Of a stretch of DNA of 64,000 nt, positions 13,538-23,200 are shown in pieces (position 1 is the stretch's first letter; each line of letters starts with the position of its first letter). Source of the stretch: Daldinia sp. FL1419 (lineage: Eukaryota > Ascomycota > Sordariomycetes > Xylariales > Hypoxylaceae). The stretch is taken from NCBI GenBank assembly GCA_025201765.1, contig MU623367.1:186001-250000 (forward strand). Direction: 5' to 3'. The position numbers were made by a program, and so were the translations under genes. Below the pieces are notes generated by a model. It did not search any database. It saw nothing but the letters and a program-made list of their open reading frames with translations, and had not been told where the DNA came from.

Positions 13538-13704
13538 AAGGTACCATTACATACAATAATAAAAATAAAGATATTCAAATCAATTTAATAAAAAGTAGTA
13601 TAATCTAAAAAAAAACGTATTTTAGTCGGAAACCAAAATACGTAGAGCTAAATACAAGATTAAAGTAGGTCTGTACCACCATGGTCACATGACCAACATT
13701 CCCA
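13538..13704. repeat. Right copy of direct repeat, with unoccupied MITE site
   Basis: Same-orientation copy of the repeat at 11630-12385 with no insertion at its TA (about 13667-13668). The conserved hairpin (ACGTATTTTAG...CCAAAATACGT) is better preserved here than in the left copy. Confidence 0.65.
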
Positions 13705-13884
13705 CAGAGGCCAGCCCTATCTGTGGCTGATATTGTCTCCCTACCCCCTTAGAGTGAGCGCTTGCGCGTACGGGGCACGTAGCTAGTAGTACATAGATAG
13801 AAATATTGCAAATACAATCGATATAAATCCAACCAAGTATAATCGGATCAAAAGCCGAGACATCCAAAAATCCACTAATATCGC

Positions 13885-15357
13885 TCAAACCCAGGGGTGC
13901 TTGTGGGGGTACTCGTAGGTATCTCGGTTTGGATCGTAACTTTCTGTAGTAGTAAAATGTGTCGTGCGAACAATCGCCGCCTCGCTACTATTCAAACTTT
14001 GGCTTGGGGATTCTGGCGAAGGGACATTCATTTTATGGGGATCTGATTCAAACGAATTAAACTTTTCGGGGAGGCAATTATCATCATTCTCTGATGCCCG
14101 AGGCCTTGCAACTTCTTGAAGGGAGGGTCGTCGAAGAGTTCTGTAACTGGGGATTGTTCTCAAAGCTTGAACGGACGTACTGGTCCAGGATTTGATCGAC
14201 ATAACCAGCTTAGAGCTCCCTAACCCGGCGACAGCCTTTGGAGTGCCTGGAACAGTGAAGACCAAGATTCCGCAGGCAGTTTCGGCCAGAGGAAGAAGAG
14301 CAATGTATGATAATGAGTACGTCTTATCGTTATAGAAATCCGGCGTCCGAAAATAGTAGATCGAAACAGCTGTGCGAGCGGTGGCAGCAGCGCAAGCTCT
14401 ATTCTATGATTAGATTGATTTCCTCGTTCGAAACGATGGAGTGTTCGGGGGTGAGACTTACAGGAGACCGATCAAAAAGGCGAAAGAAATACCCACTTTC
14501 CTCTTCCAAGACATTTGTAGACGCCATATAATCATCTGGGGAATGGAAAATATGGAATAGTCGAGGAGAAGATTCAAAGATGCAGATGTAAGGTCAAGAT
14601 ATTTACTCCCGGGACTACAGCTACCAAGGTCCTCCACGTGTGCTTCGAAGGGAGCACAAGGTATTATCACAATAAGGAGCGCCGTGGTAAAGAACAAGAC
14701 ATTGACTGTAATGAGTGCAGTACAAATCCAGAAAAAGGCGTTGCGAGTACCGACTGGAACGAATATGCGTATCCACTGAAGCAATATTGCGGCTTTAATA
14801 AGCATAAGCGTTAAGAGGTAAAAAACAATTCCGAGAGTATAGGACTAAGTGGAGGGTACTTATGTTAGTTACAAGACTGCCAATCTTGCTGTATTAACTC
14901 ACGTAAACAAATTCAGGTATATCTTTCAATCGGATATCCCACTGATGAACGAAAAACCCAGTATATCTATATACGCGGACGTTGGCGTAGATAAACGCAA
15001 GGAAGACTCCCTAGTTATTGCGAATTAGATGAATGAACTCCCGTTATACCTGGGAATATATACCAAAGCTGCCAGTCCGACCACTAAATGGGGGTTAGAA
15101 ACAATCTAATCACGATGTATCTGGTATAACTTACGGTCCGAAAAATGGGCTTGCTTAGTCTGGAATATCCTCCCATAAGTATATAGAAGAGATGAAGCGC
15201 AAGCTAATATCAAACACACTAGTATTACCGCAAGACCGCCATCGCTGTTGTTCGGGGGATTGTCGAAGTTGGGGGTAACACCAGGAGGAGGTGTTAAAGC
15301 CGGCCCGTTCAGAATCGCCTCCTGCTCTTCTGGCGAAAGAGAGGCTAAACTGGACAT
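13885..15357 (-). CDS. Rhodopsin-domain (PTH11/SAT4-type) integral membrane protein
   Basis: Five exons (15357-15135, 15083-15064, 15010-14903, 14844-14462, 14398-13885) give 415 aa. Exon 2 is a 20-base microexon, required to keep the frame between FSDL and LAALGVFLAFIYANV. The extracellular N-terminus has the Pro/Asn-rich ALTPPPGVTPNFDNP. Seven hydrophobic helices follow, with family landmarks LLQWIRIFVPVGTRNAFFW and QMIIWRLQMSWKRKVGISF, then ACAAATARTA at the splice into the last exon. The cytoplasmic tail of about 110 residues is Ser/Thr-rich. Fungal proteins of this family are plasma-membrane proteins, some of them PTH11-like receptors; ligands are mostly unknown. It sits between the P450 and the dehydrogenases but need not belong to the pathway. 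The last splice uses the AG of AATAG at 14399-14400, not the earlier ATAG, to hold frame. Confidence 0.85.
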
Positions 15358-16669
15358 TGCTAAGACTTACACGATTATGATAGTTAATTCGCAATTCTAT
15401 ATCTCTCCAAGTCTGTGCGACAAGCGAAATTTGGCTGGTTAAATAGTCGGGAGAATCAACCTGATAGGATCAAGTTTGGAGCTATCGTCATTATAGTAAG
15501 TTCGTATATTATAATTATCCGACCTGTAGTTATATGTGCCTTACACAGCCGTTAAAGTAAATAATATAGCGAGAAGTAAGCGACACCCGTGCTGTGCGGT
15601 AATATTCTCGTCCCTTAAGGAAAAAAGTCAGACCTAGGATTGCCGTTCATAAAAGCCTGCCCCTAAACGTCCACGTTTCTTGGCATCTAGTAGAATTATT
15701 CCCAACACACCACAAATACGAGGAATTTCTGAGGGCAGAATCAATGTTTGGTTATGGTAAGTTATCAGATAGATGAATCGCGTCATCAAGCAGGCTGAAG
15801 GGGTCCAGGACATCTGTATGGTTGGGTTACATTCTCAATTCCTCAACAGGAAAATAATTGCGAGGGAGATATGCAATTAACGGTGTCTAATGCTAAATCC
15901 CTCGAAATCTAGCAGGACACTTAGGAGTATAGTCTCGATAATTGATGATATGTGTCAGAGTCACATAAAGCGCCTTAGGAACGTAAAGGTTACAGCTGTT
16001 TGCTGTTGTGAACCCGCATAGGTATCGCTAAGGGTGTATGATTCCTACGCAATCTCTTGGTGATACCTACTCGAATATTCGGAAGTGGAAAGAATTTCTG
16101 TTATTTGGAATCAGGCTATAAAAAGACTTACAGCACGTTGTTCTAGACAAATCGATAGTCTAGAGATAGATCCTACAATGCATCTTCCTGGCAAACATAA
16201 CCCTTTAAGCTTCCCAAGAAATCCTTTCACTAGATGGTGGCCGCGACGTTACTGTTAATATCTGGATATACACAGACTCTCCTATCTGAAAGGGCACTGC
16301 TTCCCGTGTCTTCGTGCCTCTCATATGCAGCGGCCCCGGATTTTCGCATCCTTCAAGTGTGGTATGTTAGTCTGGGTCAGTTTGGGGCCCGAGGGGCCTT
16401 TAAGGCGCCCTTATTCCTAACACTACGAAGTAAAGATGTAGTACATAATCTAAATCTCATTATGTGCATTCCCATGTTATTGTAATAAGAAGAAAAGCCA
16501 AAGGACTATGCGTAAAATCCTTTATAGGACGGTATTATATAGGAAGTGCTCAGCCAACTCGTCAATAAAGCTATGCTGAAGATAATAACGTAGGATTGTA
16601 TGCTAATACTGCTCCCTCTGCATCTATGTAATTTGAAATGTAATAATCGCGGAATCTCATTAGCTCCTA
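15358..16669. other. Intergenic region, no gene seen
   Basis: Upstream region of the rhodopsin-domain gene and downstream of the first dehydrogenase. No frame with recognisable motifs or usable splice structure was found. Confidence 0.55.
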
Positions 16670-17668
16670 TTATAATTTGCTTCCAATTCTTATGCCTCCG
16701 TCAATCACCAAGGCACATCCTGTTGTGTAACTCGACCGTGGACTGCACAGAAAAATGACTGCGTCAGCTATCTCACTAGGTCTGGCCACTCGACCCATTG
16801 GGGCATGCCTATTGATCATTGCATCTAACCCAGGTATATGCTTGGTGGCTCGCTGTACCATCGGGGTATCTACCCAGGATGGACACACACAGTTCACTCG
16901 GATTTGATGGCGGATATTATCGAGAGCTGATTCCGTTAGTTACGACTCCGTCGCCAAGCAACCGCGCCACATAGGTGCCTTACCTGAGTTCCTGCTCAAG
17001 CCGAGAACGGCATGCTTAGAGGTAGTATATGGAACTATCCCCGGCGAGGGAAGTATTGACGCCAACGATCCCATATGTACAATCGCGCCTCGTGTGGTCC
17101 CCCGCTCGGGCGATGCAACGGCGGCAGGTTTGGGATCTTGCAGCCGCATTGCAGCACAGACGGCACGGGTAACAATAAACGACCCCAACACATTAATGTC
17201 CAAGAAGCGTTGAAATTCCGAAAGAGACGTCTCGGATATTTCAGCACCGTTTTCTGCGCCGATCTGGCGGGGCCATGGGTTGTGAGTAATGAAGATCCAA
17301 TCATCACGTAGGGGGTTAGGATAGGAGACACTTACGCCAGCACAAATGACACAGTAGTCAATCCTTCCGAAAAGATTTTTCATATCATTAACGACAAGTT
17401 GAACGGAATCCTCCTGTGTCACGTCTATGTGCATTGATTTGGACTGAAACCCGGATGTTCTCGCCATGGTTTTACAGCGTAGGGTCACATCTTTCGCGGC
17501 CGTAGTGTCAATATCCGCAATCACAACACCCGTAGCTCCGTAAGTAGCAAACGCTTCGGCGCAAGCCTTTCCAATGCCGCTCCCTAGAGTATCTTAGCAT
17601 AGCGTAGACAGAACGAGTAGTGTGTACTCACCACCTCCTACTACTAGGGCGTATCCATCAAGATCCAT
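16670..17668 (-). CDS. Short-chain dehydrogenase/reductase (classical SDR)
   Basis: Four exons (17668-17632, 17583-17336, 17263-16984, 16926-16670) give 273 aa. The cofactor motif is VVGGGSGIGKACAEAF, rebuilt across intron 1. Asp in VIADID at the end of beta-2 favours NAD(H). CAG (positions of the NNAG motif) is followed by IGAENGAEISETS after intron 2, whose 72 bases have no stop and could be misread as coding. Catalytic Tyr/Lys are in PYTTSKHAVLG, and the C-terminal strand is TTGCALVIDGGIRIG. Length and motif order are those of bacterial-type FabG-like SDRs common in fungal clusters. Likely reaction: reversible oxidation of an alcohol or reduction of a ketone on a small molecule. It is one of two unrelated SDRs beside the PKS, so a tailoring role is a reasonable inference. 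Confidence 0.9.
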
Positions 17669-18180
17669 ATTCGAAGTATTGAGGAAGTAGGACGGTACGA
17701 TGTCCGGGGAATGGGTTGGTAGGTGGATGGTCGCATTTATGTATTCGATTCAGTTACACCGGCGCACGGTGCAAATTATGTCATATTTGTTCAACACCGG
17801 ACACCGAACGGAACACACTGAAGGTAAGGGGGCCATGGTGGAGTTGTGTGAAGGAAAAAAAACAATCAATTAGTTAAAAGTTCTACTTAAATAGCCTTTA
17901 CTAGAATTAGGATCAAACAGGGTTGGTGAAACGGGGATCGCTGATGGATACGGACGATTTCTCCAGTAAATCTCAACTTATATAATAATACACCATAAGA
18001 GAAACATATTAAAGACTAGGTTAATAGGTTGTTATATAACTTATACTAATATATGCAAAGACTTCATCGAATGGGCTTTTGTTACCTAATGCGCAGCCCG
18101 TAAAATCAAACCCCTTCCTCCATTAGAGATTATCCCTGGACTATACATTCATCTCTTCTTCTTCATATCGAAATGTCTTT
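17669..18180. other. Short intergenic region
   Basis: Promoter side of the SDR at 16670 and 3-prime side of the next SDR. A poly-A run lies near 17855. No coding signal is visible. Confidence 0.5.
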
Positions 18181-19509
18181 TCAACTTGCCAAGGTTAAAC
18201 ATTCTCGACATGATATGATCCTGTCGATGGTGTTAGCATAAGGATCGTGTACAGGATCTGGAAGCGAAGAGAAAAGAAGGGCACAAACCCAAATGGTGCG
18301 CGGGGCGAATGTATCTAAAAATCGCACGATACCGGACGTCTTGCCATACCAAAACCAAGCAGGAGGCTTAAGTTTCAAGCTCTGGACCACGACATGATTC
18401 GCGTAAACAAAACGATTCGTAGTCACTTCACATATCCCCCTGATTAGCTTTTTGAACTTGCGGGATATGGGATGGGTATTGACCTGGCTTTCTTTTAACG
18501 TGTTGTCTGAATTCAGAAGCAAGAAGTGAGAAGTATGAGTCTACCGACTCGTTAGTTACGACTCAAAATTTATGCGTAGTAAATCTTAACCTTTCGGTAG
18601 CTCCTTGTTTCTGTCACTCTGAAGAATATTCGTGCCAATTTCTCCAGATATTATCTTCCAGGCACTGTTAATTCCAATCTGAAGCTAGCAACTGCAACCT
18701 GTTGCACTTACAGTAAGGACCTTCACCCTATGCAATGACATTGATTAGTCCTAATACTAATCGATATGAAGTTGGTAAAAGAGATATACCTTAGTGGAGC
18801 CATTTCAACACGTAGGGTGTTACTCCAATGGTGTAACGCTGCTTTCGTTGCGTTGTACGAAGCTTTAATAGACCGGCGTCAGCATTCATTCGACATTTGA
18901 TACCAAAAGCAGCATTACCTCCGTAAATGTAAGGGCAAATTCCTCCTACGGAGCCAATATTTACAATAACTCCAGAAGATGATATAATGAGGGGGTGAAA
19001 ATGGTGGACCATCCGGATAGGACCAAAGATATTGACGTCGAACATCTTTTGCACAGCAGTAATATCTGTGTCAATAGCAGTCATAGTATAACCTGGCGTC
19101 TATCTTAGCTTTAAGAAAATAAGGTCGAGATAGTACATACATATTCCCCTGAAGCATTAACAAGTTAGAATAGTCTATTGTAAGAAGTGAGAGCCTTACG
19201 CGTTGTTCACTAATACGTCAAGTACATCACCAGTCAAGTCCGAAACTTGCCGCTTAAGCTTAATGATGGACTCCTCGATAGTGACATCAAGATAAAACCA
19301 AGTAATTCCAGCTTCAGTGAGATGTTCGCCTGACTCGGTGGGCAATATGGTGGCGATGGCGCGTATACCCGCACGAGTATATTCATGGGCGAGAGCCTCA
19401 CCGATCCCGCCGCAACCACACCTGGAGCAAGTCAGCATAATTCCTTTAAAGGCGCATGACATCAGCAAATTCACCCAGTTATAAGTGCAGACTTCTGTCG
19501 CACTGACAT
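18181..19509 (-). CDS. AYR1-like short-chain dehydrogenase with microexons
   Basis: Nine exons give 297 aa: 19509-19475, 19421-19200, 19148-19141, 19092-18919, 18862-18790, 18727-18712, 18654-18591, 18540-18484, 18425-18181. Two are microexons of 8 and 16 bases. The start MSVRQKSALITG joins CGCGGIGEALAHEY to form the Rossmann TG...GGIG turn. LVNNAGICYTMTAIDTD, FDVNIFGPIRMVHHF, GSVGGICPYIYG and the catalytic SYNATKAALHHW follow in order, each crossing an intron. The tail KPPAWFWYGKTS...TFAPRTIW is characteristic of the AYR1 branch (NADPH-dependent 1-acyl-dihydroxyacetone-phosphate reductase and secondary-metabolism relatives). It is divergent from the PKS with a 698-base shared upstream region. 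The complete motif series argues for an intact gene despite the dense introns; the 16-base exon is the least certain part. Confidence 0.85.
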
Positions 19510-20207
19510 ACTTTTGATCGTCAAGTATATTGTGATAATGTGAAGTAGATTTCAAGTACTTGGATGTAAGGCTGGCCAAATCTTCCCCCTTTTTATGGCG
19601 CCAAGCTCCGCTCCGTGCGGAATACGCGGCCGATGAGTTATCTGCAATCAATCAATTCGAATTCCTTACGAGAAGTCCGGGTGCAACGCTGATGGTTACG
19701 CTGCGGAGAGGGGTTATGCGCAGTGAACCAACCTGCACATCACTTAGTAGAGTCAAATGTTACCTTATTACGAAAGTATAGATAATTATTTAACTCCACA
19801 ATTCTTTCGTTACTATGTTATGACGGATATATATAAATAATTTCGAATATGTTTAAATGCTTGAAAAATTATCGGGCAATTTGTATTATCGTTAAATCCG
19901 GTCGAGTGAAAAGGGGCATGGGTGAAGTATCTTAGTACTTACTTACCTGTCTTCGACGCATTATATAAAGCTATCACTTCGCATAAGTCGTCGAGTTTAC
20001 TTACGAACTTCGTTATTCTATCCGTAGTACGAATTAAAATTTCATATAGTTTGTTTCCACCTTGTTTAACGCTGGGAGTATCATAAAGTTGGTGAGTGCG
20101 GAACAGCTCATGACTTTCGCCGTTTAAATGTCTAACATTAGTAACAGTATCGCAATCTTCTTTCTTTCGAAAGACAAGAGTCAGATAACTACCTAGGAAT
20201 ACTCACG
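19510..20207. promoter_or_regulatory. Divergent upstream region shared by SDR and PKS
   Basis: A 698-base gap separates two head-to-head start codons, ATG at 19509 (minus) and at 20208 (plus). It has no coding signal of its own. Such bidirectional gaps often carry co-regulation sites in fungal clusters, but I see no clear binding motif repeated in it. Confidence 0.55.
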
Positions 20208-23200
20208 ATGGGCAATGGAATTTTTCAAAACCCCACGGGTGTCGACGGAGAAGACCCTGTGTGTATCGTCGGTATAGGTAATGCCTCCTCTAATCTCCTT
20301 ATTATCTTGGTAGTATAGTATTTTAAACGCTCAATATAGGCTGCCGAATTCCTGGTGGAATTCGTTCTCCATCCGCTCTATGGGATTTTCTTGTCCAGAA
20401 AAACTCTGCTCAAGGTCGCGTTCCTCTTAAGCGATTCAACGTAGACGGATTTTACCATCCTGATGGAAACCGCCGGGCCGGTGCCATAGACGCTGATGGA
20501 GGTTATTTTCTTGACGAAGATGTTAGACAGTTTGAAAACAGCTTCTTCGGGATCAATAATCTCGAGGCGACTTATGGTATGTGTTTTAACCAACCCACTC
20601 CTTTGACAAACGATTTTACAATTGTTATGGATTTACACTTGACACTATACTAACCAGCTCTTATAGTAAGTCAAAAACAAGTCTTCACTTCCCTTCGCCT
20701 ACAGTATTTTCTTTTTTTTTTCTCAAGTTTTCCACCTTTTCAATCCGTATTAACTCGTAGAAGATGGACCCACAGCAGCGGAAGCTACTTGAAGTCGTTT
20801 TTGAATGCTTCGAAAACGCAGGTGTACCAATGGAAGAAATTTCCGGAAGCAATACGGGTGTCTATGTTGGCAATTTCACGGTTGATTTCGAATCCATGCA
20901 GACGAGAGACCCCGACTACCTCCACCGGTATCATGGAACGGGCACGGGAATCGGCATCATGGCAAATCGTATAAGTCATGTTTTCAATCTTCATGGCCCC
21001 AGGTGAGTGGACTTATTCTTCCCTTTAAAAGTTGACCTTCTATTATCTTCCGCCCCCGTAAATAAGCGAGGAGATCATATCATTCTCTAGTTGTTTTAAT
21101 CCTTGTATACTTATTTCGTATAGCTTCACTCTCGACACAGCTTGCTCTTCGACTTTGTATTGTCTTCACAATGCTGTCGTCGCTTTGAAGAACAACGAAT
21201 GCGACGGTGCTATAGTTGCAGGTGCTAACCTCATTACTGGGCCTGAACAGCATATCGTCACCGTAAAGGGGGGTGTGATATCTCCAACTTCAACTTGTCA
21301 TACCTTTGATGCTTCGGCCGATGGCTACGGGAGGGCCGAAGCCGTCAATGCTATTTATCTGAAGCGACTATCTGTTGCTATCCAGAATGGCGACAACATC
21401 TACGCCGTCATCCGTGGTACCGCAGTCAATGCGTAAGCTTACCTTGATATCCACGTATCTAGCTCCATTAACACTGATTGGTCCAGAAACGGCAAGACAC
21501 TAGGTATAACCCAACCAAGCGCGGCTCTTCAAGAAGCAGTAATCAGAAAAGCGTATAGTGTTGCTGGACTGCACTTCGCTGACACTGACTACGTCGAATG
21601 CCATGGAACGGGTACAGCAGTAGGTGATCCAATTGAGATAGATGGAATTGGGCGTTGTTTCTCTCCTAGAAAAGGTCCCGCACTGATCGTTGGAGCCGTA
21701 AGTTATCATTCCCCTGCTCTCGAAAACACGAGTATCAGATAATGACTTCTTTATGCGAAGGTAAAAACAAACATCGGGCATAGCGAAGCTACTAGCGGTT
21801 TATCGTCAATTATTAAAGTGACGCTGGCATTTGAACATGGCCAGATTCCCCCGACTCGTGGTGTTCACAACTTGAACCCAAAGAGCAAGTTGGACTTTCA
21901 CAGTATGATCGATTAATCTCTAACACTGTGCTAGTTCCCTTCGAGTCCCTGAACATGAAAGTCGCAACGGAACTTCAGCCATGGCCTCGAAGTATTCGTA
22001 GAGCAAGTATCAATTCTTTTGGTTTTGGAGGTGCCAACGCCCATGTCATCCTCGAATCGTTTGATAGCTATCAAAATCGCAGCGACATTAGGGGAGTTGG
22101 TGCCAGAGATCCTAGAGCCGGAATCTACGTTCTACCTATCTCCGCCGTATCTAGTCATTCCCTGCAGAGACGCGAAGAATACCTCCTACATGCTATACAG
22201 GATATAAGCATTGGATCTGGAAACACTGATGCTTTGGCATATACCCTGGCTAAGCGAAGATCTCACTTCAAGTCGCGGGGATTTCTATTGGTTAACGACA
22301 AAGGCAACGTCCTTAATGAAAACTCAGGACGGCCTACAACGGTCTCATCCCTAAACGAAAGCCGAGGCTTGTTACCCATCGCGTTTATATGCACTGGACA
22401 GGGCGCGCAGTTCCCGGGCATGGCGAGAGAGCTAATCATCAATGACGTGCATTCATTCTCTAGCACAATCCGGAAACTCGACTCTGTGCTACGAAGGCTT
22501 CCTGTCTCCGTAGCACCATCTTGGACTCTCCGAGAAACAATACTAGAGCCGGAAACTTCCAGCCATATACATGATGTTTCTCGCAGCCAGCCGGTTTGCA
22601 CGGCGATTCAGATAGCTCTCATCGAGCTACTTCAAAGTTGGAATATTTCTCCAGTTTCTACTGTTGGCCACTCCTCCGGCGAAATTGCGGCCGCATACGG
22701 AGCTGGCCTTTTGACAGCGGAAGAAGCGATTCTGATAGCTTTCTTCCGCGGGCTCGCTATGAAAGAGTTGTGCACGTCGGGTTCAATGATGGCCGCTGGG
22801 CTATCCTTTGAGTCGGCAGAGAAGCTGCTTGTTGAACACGACCTTAAAGGCCGGGTATGTGTTGCATGCGTAAATTCACCGGAAAATGTTACGTTTAGCG
22901 GCATACCCCAAGGAATCGAAACGCTATTCAAAGTACTCAACGGGGAGGTATTCGTGAGAAAGCTCGAGACTGGCGGCAGTGCATATCATTCACATTTGAT
23001 GCAAGAAGTCGGAGACCTATATGAGAAGTATCTCGAAAGGTACGCGTGGGATGAATCAATCATCAATGACTCCTTGGTCGGTCAAGCGCAAATGGTTTCT
23101 TCGGTTGGCTACGGCCCCAGCGATATTAAAATCGTTGACCGTAAGACGGTCGCGACATCGAAATACTGGCGAAACAACCTTGAAAGACCGGTCCAATTCA

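Noticed and set aside
17264..17335. In-frame 24-residue insertion in the SDR
   Set aside because: It begins GTAAGT and ends CCAG, and removing it restores the standard SDR order CAG-IGAENG, so it is an intron.
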